A stretch of 13,105 nt of DNA from an uncultured Clostridia bacterium (GCA_934177795.1 CAKPPS010000032.1:1-13105), one strand, 5' to 3'. Shown: positions 5,080 through 12,964, counted from the first letter of the stretch. A program made the numbers and translations. The notes: generated from the letters alone by a model not told the origin.

Positions 5080-6423
5080 ATTATCATAATCTTTTCCAAT
5101 TATTATAGTAATATCCACTTTACTAGATTTTCCTGATTCTACATTAGATATTGTTCCAACCCCCACAGCTTGTTTAATATCTTTCATTATTGTTTCTGAA
5201 ACTGATTTTTTATTAATAATAACTGTTTTATTGGTTTCGTTAGTAGTTCCTGTTCTACTTACATTAAATCCTTTAGCTTTCAATTTTTCTGTCACTTTTT
5301 GTAGATTATTTCCACTACCAGTTCCATTTAGTATTTCTATTTTTATATTTGAGCTTTTATTTGTTGTACTTGATGTAGTATTAGTCGTATTACTTATTGT
5401 ATTTTTGGTTGAATTAGTAGTATTTGTAGTATTACTTGATGTTTCTTCTTCATCTTCTAACTCAAAAATTTGATTAATTAATATTTTTGTTTCTACTTTA
5501 TCTAAAACAAATATACTAACATTATTTGTTTTAGACCAATCTGGTGTAGTTCCTGGCAATGCTGCAGTCTCTAGATTATCTGTATTAAATTCTACTATAT
5601 ATGGTATATAATCTTTTGCAACATCAAAATCAATATTTGTTATAACATTTTCTTTTGCAACATCTAAAATTTGTCCTAGTTTTGTTATATTTTCTACTTT
5701 TGCAGTTTGTTTTATTACAGCCATGATGAATTCTCTTTGTGTTCTCATTCTTCCTAAATCATTATTTCCATATTCATCAGGATATGAAGTTCCATTATTA
5801 TTATGTCTAAAACGTACTAATTGTTCAGCTTTATCTCCATCTAACTTTTGCTCTCCAGCTTTTAAATGTATGTGCAAATCCTGTGATGTATCATCATAAT
5901 TCATATCTATTGGTACATTAAATGTTACTTCTCCTATTGCATCAACCAATTTTATGAAAGCTTCTGTTTTTACTATAACATAATATTGTAAGTCTAGCCC
6001 TGTTAAATTATTTACAGCATCTAATACTGTTTGAGGATCTTCTTTTCTACTATATAATGCATTTATTTTTTCATAAGCTGTTGCTTTTGCTGTATTTTTT
6101 CCTGTATATGTATCTCTTGGTACAGAAACTAAAGCTGCTTTTTGAGTTTGCGGATTATATGATGCTATCATAATTGTATCTGTTAATAATGAACCTTTTT
6201 CATCTGTGCTAATTCCTAAAACCAAACATCTGAACTCTCCTACATCCTTTTTTGTATCTAACACTGTTGATAATATTCCTTTTGTTCCTCCACCATTTAT
6301 ATGTACTTTATAAGCAAATACTCCACTTGCTCCTAATAAAATTAATACTATAACTATTAATACTTTTTTCCAAATCTTTCTTTTCTTTTTGGTTTCTTTA
6401 CTTTTGTTAGTTTTTTTACTCAC
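5059..6423 (-). CDS. LytR-CpsA-Psr (LCP) family glycopolymer transferase with LytR_C domain
   Basis: The 454-residue protein has a lysine-rich cytoplasmic start, a membrane helix (about 19-38), an LCP catalytic domain (about 65-310) and a C-terminal LytR_C domain (about 359-445, 'IKIEILNGTGSGNNLQKVTEKL'). Conserved LCP residues are visible: D82 ('TDTIMIASYNP'), R103 and D104 ('VPRDTYT'), 'YEKINALY' (117-124), 'VRFRH' and 'DLGRMRTQREF' (222-232). Family knowledge: LCP enzymes work outside the membrane and move wall teichoic acid or capsule-like chains from a lipid carrier to peptidoglycan. A linker at 329-358 is built almost only from N, T and S. The start codon is GTG at 6423, fixed by AGGAG nine bases upstream. 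It has a promoter at 6455-6483 but also follows the cvpA-like gene closely, so it may be read from both. Confidence 0.93.
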   Translation of the reverse strand: MSKKTNKSKETKKKRKIWKKVLIVIVLILLGASGVFAYKVHINGGGTKGILSTVLDTKKDVGEFRCLVLGISTDEKGSLLTDTIMIASYNPQTQKAALVSVPRDTYTGKNTAKATAYEKINALYSRKEDPQTVLDAVNNLTGLDLQYYVIVKTEAFIKLVDAIGEVTFNVPIDMNYDDTSQDLHIHLKAGEQKLDGDKAEQLVRFRHNNNGTSYPDEYGNNDLGRMRTQREFIMAVIKQTAKVENITKLGQILDVAKENVITNIDFDVAKDYIPYIVEFNTDNLETAALPGTTPDWSKTNNVSIFVLDKVETKILINQIFELEDEEETSSNTTNTTNSTKNTISNTTNTTSSTTNKSSNIKIEILNGTGSGNNLQKVTEKLKAKGFNVSRTGTTNETNKTVIINKKSVSETIMKDIKQAVGVGTISNVESGKSSKVDITIIIGKDYDNKIGADD

Positions 6424-6454
6424 TTATATTCACTCCTAAAAATTTCATATATCA

Positions 6455-6483
6455 AGTATAGCAAATATAATATAAAAAATCAA
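6455..6483 (-). promoter_or_regulatory. Promoter of the LCP gene
   Basis: TTGATT (6478-6483) and TATACT (6455-6460) are spaced by 17 bases on the minus strand, in the 69-base gap between the cvpA-like stop and the LCP start. Confidence 0.6.
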
Positions 6484-6492
6484 TAAACGACA

Positions 6493-7107
6493 CTATTTTT
6501 CTTTTATTTCTTCAAATAGTACATTTAATACATTTTTATTACTCATGTTCTTACCTATAGATGAATTTTCAATACTTTGATATATATTATTTTCTGGATT
6601 AACTTCTCCTATTAAACTTATTGCTATCAATACTACATATACTATTATAATTCCTCTAACAGTACCATAAATAGCTCCACCTAGTTTATTAAATTGATTT
6701 AATATTGGTAACTTTGATATCCAATTAGCTATTGCTGTAATAAATCTTAATGCAATTCTCATAATAGCATATAAAATAATTATAACTGCTCCTTGAATTA
6801 CATTTATTGATATTGTTCTGGCTGTTTCTGGTAGCATATTTTTTTGAATACTTTCTATTACTTTATCTTTATTTTCATTTTGATTTTCTATAGCATCATT
6901 GGCTCTCTCCAATATTTGATTTTGTATTGTCTCATCTATACTTGTTAAATTAACTACCAAATTTGTAACTGGTTTATATAACACTAATGTTATCAATACA
7001 GCTATAACTGCTGCTACTAATTGAATTGCCACTACTACCAATCCTTTTTTATATGCCAAAAAAGTTGATATAGCAATAATTAAAACTATTATAAAATCTA
7101 CTATCAT
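6493..7107 (-). CDS. CvpA-family membrane protein
   Basis: The 204-residue protein starts 'MIVDFIIVLIIAISTFLAYKKG' and has about four hydrophobic helices (near 3-20, 25-45, 100-122 and 146-166). The family-typical segment 'LPILNQFNKLGGAIYGTVRG' (133-152) precedes the last helix and 'IENSSIGKNM' follows it. Family knowledge: CvpA was named for colicin V production in Escherichia coli and is linked to envelope stress resistance; its molecular activity is unknown, so a production role should not be transferred here. The start has only a weak AAGAAG nearby. A much stronger AAAGGAG lies further upstream (7153-7159), separated by the perfect hairpin at 7119-7150, an unusual arrangement. It sits between the DUF5711-like gene and the LCP gene on one strand, probably in one envelope operon. 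Confidence 0.85.
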   Translation of the reverse strand: MIVDFIIVLIIAISTFLAYKKGLVVVAIQLVAAVIAVLITLVLYKPVTNLVVNLTSIDETIQNQILERANDAIENQNENKDKVIESIQKNMLPETARTISINVIQGAVIIILYAIMRIALRFITAIANWISKLPILNQFNKLGGAIYGTVRGIIIVYVVLIAISLIGEVNPENNIYQSIENSSIGKNMSNKNVLNVLFEEIKEK

Positions 7108-7118
7108 TTTACTTCTTA

Positions 7119-7150
7119 TATGATATATTTAATACTCTAAATATATCATA
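7119..7150. repeat. Perfect 13-bp inverted repeat between a strong SD and the cvpA start
   Basis: TATGATATATTTA and its exact complement flank a 6-base loop (7132-7137). On the minus strand the hairpin is preceded three bases earlier by AAAGGAG (7153-7159) and followed by the cvpA-like ATG after 11 bases. The first hairpin arm also contains an ATG (7147-7149), three bases after the SD, opening a six-codon reading frame that stops at 7129 (MIYLEY). It lacks a T run, so a terminator is unlikely. Translational control is an inference. Confidence 0.6.
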
Positions 7151-7162
7151 ATCTCCTTTCTT

Positions 7163-8341
7163 TTAAAAGTTAATAATTTCTACTTTGTCTCTATAAATAA
7201 TACCTGCAATATTACTAGAAACTGTAACTTTCGTAATTTCTTGGTTTGCCACATATCTTTTTACTAGCCAACCACTTGTATTGATAAACTCTACCTCTGT
7301 TCCTAGATTTAGCGCTATTATATCTCCATCCGTATATATTTCTTTAACCACAGTATCAACTCTATAATTTTTAGTTTCTTGATTATCTATATTCTGAATG
7401 TTTACCAGTGAGTTAGCAGAAAAAATTCCTGAAGATTCTTCTTGTATTATTGTAAAATTATTATTTAAATTTATAGATTGTGCTGTTACTTTCTTATCTT
7501 TATTATCAAATAAGCTTTTTTCCTTTCCATCTTCAATTAAACTGATAGAATCTGTATACATACAAACTATTTTATTTTTATTTTCATATTCTATATTTAC
7601 TAATAATTTATTTGATTCACTCTTATAACTTTCTTCTTCTGAATTAGTAGGATCTGTTTTTACTTTATCTATTGATATTATTCTGACATTTGATTGGATT
7701 GCTGTACCAGATGTATCTACTTCAGCAATAGCTAGATATTTATTATCATTTGAAATTGATACATCTACTGACAAAGTTGAAGGTAAATATTTTTTAAATA
7801 ATGGATTTCCATCTGAATCAAATACTTGTATTATGCTCTTATAGCTTGTTCCTGATATTGTAACGGCAACATATCCATTTTTATTTACATATACTTGTGA
7901 TATATTTCCTTCTACTTCTTTTTCCCAACTAACTTTTTTGTCTTCAATTAAATATATTTTTTGACCATTTTGTTCCCCTATTGCTAAAAACCTATTAGCT
8001 GTATTAAATAAAGGATTAACTATTTGCACATCTAAGTCTGCCTCTTTATTTCCTGTACTGCCATATACTTCTAATTTGTTTTTATTTAAAATTCCTATAT
8101 ATTTATTAAATGCATATATATTAGCATTCTGATTTTCTTCTAAATCAATTGTTGTTACTTTTTCTTGCAGCACTTGTTTTCGTAATATTTGCACATCTAT
8201 CCAATTTCTAAAATTATCATTTTTTTTGTATAGAATAACTATTGCAACAATTACCCCTATTATGATTATAATTGCTATTAATATTATAATTTTTTTTATA
8301 TTTACATTTTTGGATTCATCTTCTCTCCAATAATCTTTCAT
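7163..8341 (-). CDS. DUF5711-like single-pass membrane protein with beta-propeller-type exterior
   Basis: The 392-residue protein has a short cytoplasmic N-terminus rich in charged residues, a membrane helix (about 17-39, 'KIIILIAIIIIIGVIVAIVI') and a long exterior domain. The exterior has repeated short beta-strand blocks such as 'NKYIGILNKNKLEVYGSTG', 'NGYVAVTISGTSYKSIIQVF' and 'DNKYLAIAEVDTSG', the rhythm of a beta-propeller with WD40/PQQ-like blades. This matches my memory of the clostridial DUF5711 family, whose function is unknown; no catalytic motif is visible. AAGGAAGG lies about 12 bases upstream of the ATG, a long spacing. A candidate promoter is at 8382-8410. It is followed by the cvpA-like and LCP genes, so a sensing or scaffold role in the envelope is a reasonable guess, no more. 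Family name is moderately sure, fold is inferred from strand pattern. Confidence 0.7.
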   Translation of the reverse strand: MKDYWREDESKNVNIKKIIILIAIIIIIGVIVAIVILYKKNDNFRNWIDVQILRKQVLQEKVTTIDLEENQNANIYAFNKYIGILNKNKLEVYGSTGNKEADLDVQIVNPLFNTANRFLAIGEQNGQKIYLIEDKKVSWEKEVEGNISQVYVNKNGYVAVTISGTSYKSIIQVFDSDGNPLFKKYLPSTLSVDVSISNDNKYLAIAEVDTSGTAIQSNVRIISIDKVKTDPTNSEEESYKSESNKLLVNIEYENKNKIVCMYTDSISLIEDGKEKSLFDNKDKKVTAQSINLNNNFTIIQEESSGIFSANSLVNIQNIDNQETKNYRVDTVVKEIYTDGDIIALNLGTEVEFINTSGWLVKRYVANQEITKVTVSSNIAGIIYRDKVEIINF

Positions 8342-8381
8342 TTTAATTATATTCCTTCCTTATGTTCTTTTGTTTATTGTC

Positions 8382-8410
8382 ATTTTACTATACTATAATT
8401 AAAAAATCAA
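8382..8410 (-). promoter_or_regulatory. Candidate promoter of the DUF5711-cvpA-LCP cluster
   Basis: TTGATT (8405-8410, inside the end of the upstream gene) and TAAAAT (8382-8387) are 17 bases apart on the minus strand, about 40 bases before the ATG at 8341. Confidence 0.45.
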
Positions 8411-9415
8411 GAATGCAATCAATTGAATAATACCCATATATCCAAATATCGGATATAATAATTTAACTAACTTTGAAAATCCGATTCTAGATACAATAAC
8501 CGCAGTTACACAAATTAGTATTGCATATATTAGATTTTGTTTTTTATTTTTTGCTATATTTTTTAATAAGCTTGTTCCAAGTGATGCACTAGTTGTTAAT
8601 ATAGAGCTTAATATAATAAAGCCATATATATATCTAAAAAAATTTGAAATCTGAGATACTACATATACAGCCGGCATTTCAACTTCTAATATGTTTATAT
8701 CTATTTTTGATAATATTGCAAATATGATAATAGCTAAAATTGCAAATATACTTGTGGTTAATATTGCAACTATCGTTACTTCTTTTTTACTATTTAATAA
8801 ATTTTTGATTGTTATCAACACAGGAATTAACAATATCGTATTATAGCTACCATATAACATACTATCTAATATCCACTTATTCTTTAATGTTACAGTCTCT
8901 AGGCTTATAATACTTATCCAATCTTGTGCATTTATAATCTTTGTACATATTGCAACAATACAAAAAACTAATATTGGAACAATAATTTCATTTACTTTTA
9001 CAAGACCTGATACATTTTTTGAAAATATTATAAAACATATTAGTGCTAGAAGTGTGCTTCCTATGATACTATGAATTTTTGCCTGTTGTTCAACATAAGC
9101 TCCAAAACCTGCAACCATTATATAAAATGTTATTAAAATAAATATATTTATAATAATATTAAATATCTCTGCTCCTATCTTGTTACGAATAAATATTTCT
9201 AAAAATTGTTTATATGTTTCAATTTTATACTTTTGACTTAACATTATTGTTTTCCTTATGACCAGTCCTATTAAAATACTTGAAATTAATATTCCTAATA
9301 ATCCCTTACTTCCATATTGATAAAAAAATATATTTATTTCTTGACCTGAAGCAAAACCCGCCCCTATTAATGTTCCTATAATAACAAATAGTACTTTACA
9401 AACTTTTTTATTCAT
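8399..9415 (-). CDS. YkvI-family multi-pass membrane protein (transporter-like)
   Basis: The product has about ten hydrophobic segments and opens with 'IIGTLIGAGFASGQEINIFF', the glycine-rich first-helix motif of the YkvI family (COG3949), distantly related to amino-acid/cation transporters of the APC/LeuT fold. Cargo is unknown. An ATG twelve bases further upstream (9427) exists, but GAGG (9422-9425) overlaps that codon and sits six bases before the ATG at 9415, so the 338-residue form starting MNKKVCKVLF is preferred. The gene lies between the 50-bp palindrome (9431-9480) and the DUF5711-like gene. No promoter fits between the palindrome and the start, so transcription must come through the hairpin from the ABC operon or begin inside the palindrome. 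The family call is good; substrate is not inferable. Confidence 0.8.
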   Translation of the reverse strand: MNKKVCKVLFVIIGTLIGAGFASGQEINIFFYQYGSKGLLGILISSILIGLVIRKTIMLSQKYKIETYKQFLEIFIRNKIGAEIFNIIINIFILITFYIMVAGFGAYVEQQAKIHSIIGSTLLALICFIIFSKNVSGLVKVNEIIVPILVFCIVAICTKIINAQDWISIISLETVTLKNKWILDSMLYGSYNTILLIPVLITIKNLLNSKKEVTIVAILTTSIFAILAIIIFAILSKIDINILEVEMPAVYVVSQISNFFRYIYGFIILSSILTTSASLGTSLLKNIAKNKKQNLIYAILICVTAVIVSRIGFSKLVKLLYPIFGYMGIIQLIAFLIF

Positions 9416-9430
9416 AAAAAACCTCATTTA

Positions 9431-9480
9431 TAATAAATTAAAAGACTTCATAAAATTTTATGAAGTCTTTTAATTTATTA
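9431..9480. terminator. 50-bp perfect palindrome, terminator of the GldAFG-type operon
   Basis: Both 25-base halves are exactly complementary with no mismatch. The core reads AAAAGACTTCATAAAA and its complement, ending in CTTTT followed by AT-rich sequence. It lies five bases after the stop codon of the GldG-like gene and six bases before the GAGG of the ykvI-like gene. The two strands are identical, so it could act in both directions. Attenuation of the downstream gene is possible. Confidence 0.7.
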
Positions 9481-9485
9481 TTCAA

Positions 9486-11009
9486 TTATTTTTTTCTTCT
9501 TCTTTTTTGCCATACAATTATTCCTATTATTATTATTATTATTGGTACAGCAAATATAATAATTTTTACTATTCTATCTTGTTCTGTTGTTGCTGTATAT
9601 GTTACTGTTCCTGTACTTTTTCTTGCTGTTATATCTTCTTCTTTATCTGTTAAATATGCAATTGAGTTTAATACTAAATCTTTATTATTTACTAATTGTA
9701 CTGCTGGGTATTGTGAATTTTGTGTTAATTGGTAATCTCCAGCAAAATAATTTTCTCCATATATAATCATTGTTGACTCTTTGTCATCTGAATTTTCATC
9801 TGATATTGTCTTTTTTAATTCTGTTCCTACTACAAATGATTTTGATTCTTCTCCTTCTTCTGCTGTTGATGAACTATTGTTAAAATCTGTTCTAAAATAT
9901 GCACCCTCACTTGTTGTTGCTAAATCATTTTCTTCCACACCTAAACTTTCTAATGTATCATCATCTACTAAATTTATTTTTGTTGCATTTGCAAATATTA
10001 CTCCTTTTGAATATAAATCTTCTGTAATTTTTGAAGATCCTAAATTAGGAAATATTAAATCTGGTGAACCAGAAACCATACTTGATGAATCTGTTTCTCT
10101 TATAATTCCGACTGTAAATGGATTTACACCATATAAGGCTAGAATTTTGTTTACATTTGGTAAATCTACTGATGTTGCCATCGCTGCATTTAGCCATAAT
10201 ATATTTCCGCCTCTATTGATATAATCTGTAATTGCTGTAGTTGCTACATCATCAAAATCTTTTGATGGAGTTGTTATTACTAATGTTTCACAATCTTCTG
10301 GTACATTACCTGTTGATAAAATATTTAATTGGCTAACCTCCATAATTTCATTTTCCAGATACATATTTAATGTTGTCATATTTTTATCTAGTGTAAAGTT
10401 ACTATATCCATCTAAGAAATATACTTTTGGCATTTTATCTGTAACAACAGATAAAATTGCACTAGTTAATTTTTCTTCTGCAATACTTATTGTTTCATAA
10501 GTTGATGTATCATAAGTTACTAAATCATCTGCTGATAATACTTTTGAACGATCTCCACATTCTACAATAATTCCTTGTGCATCACTATCTATTTGATATT
10601 TTTGCACTAAATCTGGTCTATCATCAGCTTTTACAGCTTCTGCCACTATTTTCTCATTAGTATTTTTATATTGTTTTGCTAATTCTAAATCAGAATTTGT
10701 ATCATCATATCCAACAAAATATATGTTTACATCTTTGTCTATATTTTTAATTTTTTCTTTACTTTCATCAGTTAGAGTGTATAATTTTTCTTCTGTTAAA
10801 TCTATTGGTGTTAAATCCCATTTTTTCATACCATAACTAATTCCTAAAAATACTGCTATTATTAATAATACTAATATTATAGTTTTAGTTCCATCAACTA
10901 ACCATTTTTTCTTTAATTTTAAAATAAATTTACTAGTTTCTTTTTCTTTTTTTACCTTCTTCTCTTTAGGCATCTTTTGTTTTTTTATTTTGTTTTCTTT
11001 TTCCTTCAA
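9486..11009 (-). CDS. GldG-like ABC transporter auxiliary protein
   Basis: The 507-residue protein has a lysine-rich cytoplasmic head (1-40), a membrane helix (about 42-60), the family-typical stretch 'PIDLTEEKLYTLTDESKEKI' (68-87), a large exterior domain (about 90-478) and a C-terminal helix (482-499) followed by QKRRRKK. This is the layout of GldG / ABC-transporter auxiliary proteins (ABC_transp_aux, with GIFT-like exterior domain). The start is TTG at 11009, fixed by a perfect AGGAGG eight bases upstream; the first ATG would remove 12 residues. It begins 12 bases after the permease stop and is the last gene of the ABC operon, closed by the 50-bp palindrome. Family knowledge: GldG works with GldA and GldF; in Bacteroidota they are linked to gliding, but homologues occur widely without gliding, so the role here is unknown. 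A partial exterior-domain shape is inferred, not modelled. Confidence 0.85.
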   Translation of the reverse strand: MKEKENKIKKQKMPKEKKVKKEKETSKFILKLKKKWLVDGTKTIILVLLIIAVFLGISYGMKKWDLTPIDLTEEKLYTLTDESKEKIKNIDKDVNIYFVGYDDTNSDLELAKQYKNTNEKIVAEAVKADDRPDLVQKYQIDSDAQGIIVECGDRSKVLSADDLVTYDTSTYETISIAEEKLTSAILSVVTDKMPKVYFLDGYSNFTLDKNMTTLNMYLENEIMEVSQLNILSTGNVPEDCETLVITTPSKDFDDVATTAITDYINRGGNILWLNAAMATSVDLPNVNKILALYGVNPFTVGIIRETDSSSMVSGSPDLIFPNLGSSKITEDLYSKGVIFANATKINLVDDDTLESLGVEENDLATTSEGAYFRTDFNNSSSTAEEGEESKSFVVGTELKKTISDENSDDKESTMIIYGENYFAGDYQLTQNSQYPAVQLVNNKDLVLNSIAYLTDKEEDITARKSTGTVTYTATTEQDRIVKIIIFAVPIIIIIIGIIVWQKRRRKK

Positions 11010-11021
11010 TTTACTAACCTC

Positions 11022-11702
11022 CTATCTTACACTTTTTCTTCTTTGCATTACTATAATTGTTAATAATATACATGTTATTGAAAATGTTATAAATGTTACT
11101 GTTGCAGCAATATCTATTTGTCCGTTAGGAAATTTAGAAAATATATTAATTAATGAAAAATCATCAAATGCACTATTAAAGTTTGGCAAAAACCAATTAA
11201 GAATTAAAAATCCTATTGTTATTACTCCTGCTATAATTTGATTTTCTGTTATACTTGATGCTAATATTCCAAATGAAATATAACTCATTCCAAGTAGTAA
11301 AAATCCTAATAAAGTTACAAGTGCTGTTTTTAAGTGTGGTGTTCCAAAATATGATAATATTCCAAAATACATGAATGTGCAAAGCTCTGTTATTATTACT
11401 ATAATTGTTGCTGAAATGAATTTTCCTAAAACTACTTTTGTTAAACTAACTGGTGATGTTAATAGCAATTGCTCTGTTCCTGATTTTCTTTCTTCTGCTA
11501 TAGCTCTCATTGTAAGTACTGGAACTATAAATGTTAATATTGTAGAGCCTGAATAAAATATATATTCAAAATTTACACTTTGATACATGAATACATCTGT
11601 ATAGAAGAAAATACTAAACATTAATAAAAATAATCCTATAAAAATATATCCAATTGGTGAAAAAAAGTATGATTTTAATTCTTTTTTTATAACTGCCCAC
11701 AT
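11022..11702 (-). CDS. ABC-2 type permease, GldF-like
   Basis: The 226-residue protein has six hydrophobic segments (near 14-34, 48-66, 92-116, 122-148, 153-172 and 198-218). After the second comes the coupling-helix motif 'AEERKSGTEQLLLTSPVSLT', characteristic of GldF/NosY-type ABC-2 permeases. It forms the membrane channel part that works with the ATPase encoded just upstream. Its ATG follows the ATPase stop by one base (TAA-A-ATG), so translation is probably coupled. AAGGAGG lies inside the ATPase gene, 11 bases before the start. Length is normal for the GldF type, which is a half-transporter and should dimerise. Transported substrate cannot be told from the sequence. Confidence 0.88.
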   Translation of the reverse strand: MWAVIKKELKSYFFSPIGYIFIGLFLLMFSIFFYTDVFMYQSVNFEYIFYSGSTILTFIVPVLTMRAIAEERKSGTEQLLLTSPVSLTKVVLGKFISATIIVIITELCTFMYFGILSYFGTPHLKTALVTLLGFLLLGMSYISFGILASSITENQIIAGVITIGFLILNWFLPNFNSAFDDFSLINIFSKFPNGQIDIAATVTFITFSITCILLTIIVMQRRKSVR

Positions 11703-11703
11703 T

Positions 11704-12645
11704 TTATTTATTTCCTCCTTCTATTAATTTCATAAAAGCATCTTCAAGAGTTGTATCTGCTTTTTTCATTTCAAATATTGTAATATTTTCTTTTGCAAAC
11801 TCAGAAAAAATCTTCTTTCTAATGTCTATATCTTTTTGAGTTTCAATTAAGTATTGTTTTGTTCTATCTTCATTTTCTTGAACTAGCTCTATTTTTTCTA
11901 TTTCGCTTATTTTGTCTTTCATATTAAAAATCTTATTTTCTGTATCTTCAACTGTTACATATACACAGTTTTCCTTGTTTACTTTGTTTTCTAAGTTTTC
12001 TGGTGTATCTATCGCTATGATTTTACCTTTATTTATTATAATAACCTTATTACAAATTTGGCTAACTTCTGATAAAATATGTGAGCTTAAAATAACAGTA
12101 TGTGTTTTTCCTAGCTCTTTTATTAAACTTCTAATTTCTGTAATTTGTTTTGGATCTAACCCAACTGTAGGTTCATCTAATATAAGAATTTTTGCATTTC
12201 CGACCAAGGCTCCTGCCATACTCACTCTTTGCTTATATCCTCTAGATAAATTTTTAGTTAGCTTGTTTTCTACTTCTTTTAGTCCAGTTTTTTTAAGTAC
12301 ATCTTCTACTCTCGCTTTTCTTTCCTTTTTATTTACTCTTTTTAATTCTGCCATATATGTGACAAATTCTTTTACAGTTAAATCTGTATAAAGAGGTACT
12401 CCTTCTGGCATATAACCAATTTGCTCTTTTGCTTTTTGTGGTTTTTTTAAAGTATTATATCCTTCTACTGTTACTTCCCCAGATGTTTGTTCGATATAAC
12501 CTGTTAAAATATTCATTGTAGTACTTTTACCTGCTCCATTTGGTCCAAGTAGTCCTACAATTTCTCCATCTTCTATGGAAAAGCTTATATCTTCTACTGC
12601 TACGGCTTTTCCATATTTTTTTGTAACATTTTTTACCTCTATCAC
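11704..12645 (-). CDS. ABC transporter ATP-binding protein, GldA-like
   Basis: This 313-residue ATPase shows all nucleotide-binding motifs: Walker A 'GPNGAGKST' (34-42), the signature as 'LSRGYKQR' (133-140; the usual LSGGQ reads LSRGY), Walker B 'ILILDEPT' (153-160), D-loop 'GLDP' and the switch H189. The segment 'GYMPEGVPLYTDLTVKEF' (77-94) is typical for GldA/NosF ATPases. A C-terminal extension (about 225-313) with alternating charged strands is also usual in that group. The start is GTG at 12645, set by AGGAGG eight bases upstream. It is the first gene of the three-gene operon with promoter at 12681-12709. It hydrolyses ATP at the inner face of the membrane to drive the ABC-2 permease. 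The subtype is inferred from the neighbours as well as the motif. Confidence 0.93.
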   Translation of the reverse strand: MIEVKNVTKKYGKAVAVEDISFSIEDGEIVGLLGPNGAGKSTTMNILTGYIEQTSGEVTVEGYNTLKKPQKAKEQIGYMPEGVPLYTDLTVKEFVTYMAELKRVNKKERKARVEDVLKKTGLKEVENKLTKNLSRGYKQRVSMAGALVGNAKILILDEPTVGLDPKQITEIRSLIKELGKTHTVILSSHILSEVSQICNKVIIINKGKIIAIDTPENLENKVNKENCVYVTVEDTENKIFNMKDKISEIEKIELVQENEDRTKQYLIETQKDIDIRKKIFSEFAKENITIFEMKKADTTLEDAFMKLIEGGNK

Positions 12646-12680
12646 AAAAAATTCCTCCTTTGATTTTTCTATTTACACAC

Positions 12681-12709
12681 ATATTATCATTTTAAATATA
12701 TAAAGTAAA
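12681..12709 (-). promoter_or_regulatory. Promoter of the GldAFG-type ABC operon
   Basis: TTTACT (12704-12709) and TAATAT (12681-12686) are 17 bases apart on the minus strand. Directly upstream of the -35 box, TTCACA occurs twice on the plus strand (12714-12719 and 12725-12730), 11 bases apart and thus on the same face of the helix, which may be a regulator site. Confidence 0.55.
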
Positions 12710-12759
12710 GAATTTCACAAAAAATTCACATTACTATGTAGTTTTATTGGCATTTTATT

Positions 12760-12794
12760 AAAAAAAAATAAACAACCATATTATTATGATTGTT
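12760..12794 (-). terminator. Intrinsic terminator of tRNA-Arg
   Basis: On the minus strand AACAATCATA pairs with TATGGTTGTT (one G-U pair) around a 4-base loop (12781-12784), followed by TATTTTTTTTT. It lies about 75 bases past the CCA end of the tRNA. Confidence 0.75.
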
Positions 12795-12867
12795 CATCTT
12801 TGTTCTGTATTCTTACGATTATTACAAATCTATCTACATAAAAGTAGTAGTTCTTATCGTATAAGTT

Positions 12868-12944
12868 TGGTGGGCCAAGAGGGATTCGAACCCCCGACCC
12901 CACGCTTAGAAGGCGTGTGCTCTATCCAACTGAGCTATTGACCC
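12868..12944 (-). tRNA. tRNA-Arg (anticodon TCT), CCA encoded
   Basis: The 77-nt sequence folds as acceptor GGGTCAA/TTGGCCC (one T-G pair), D-stem GCTC/GAGC, anticodon stem CACGC/GCGTG around CTTCTAA, T-stem GGGGG/CCCTC with TTCGAAT loop, then A and CCA. The TCT anticodon reads AGA/AGG, the favoured arginine codons in AT-rich genomes. It has a promoter at 12965-12993 and a terminator at 12760-12794, so it forms a single-gene unit. Confidence 0.96.
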
Positions 12945-12964
12945 ATGCCTTTATAACAATACTT

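Noticed and set aside
5231..5473. Plus-strand frame rich in V and L opposite the LCP gene
   Set aside because: It is the complement of the N/T/S linker and LytR_C domain; no start signal and no family resemblance.
11912..12391. 159-codon plus-strand frame opposite the ABC ATPase
   Set aside because: Fully antisense to a gene with all Walker motifs; composition is that of a shadow frame.
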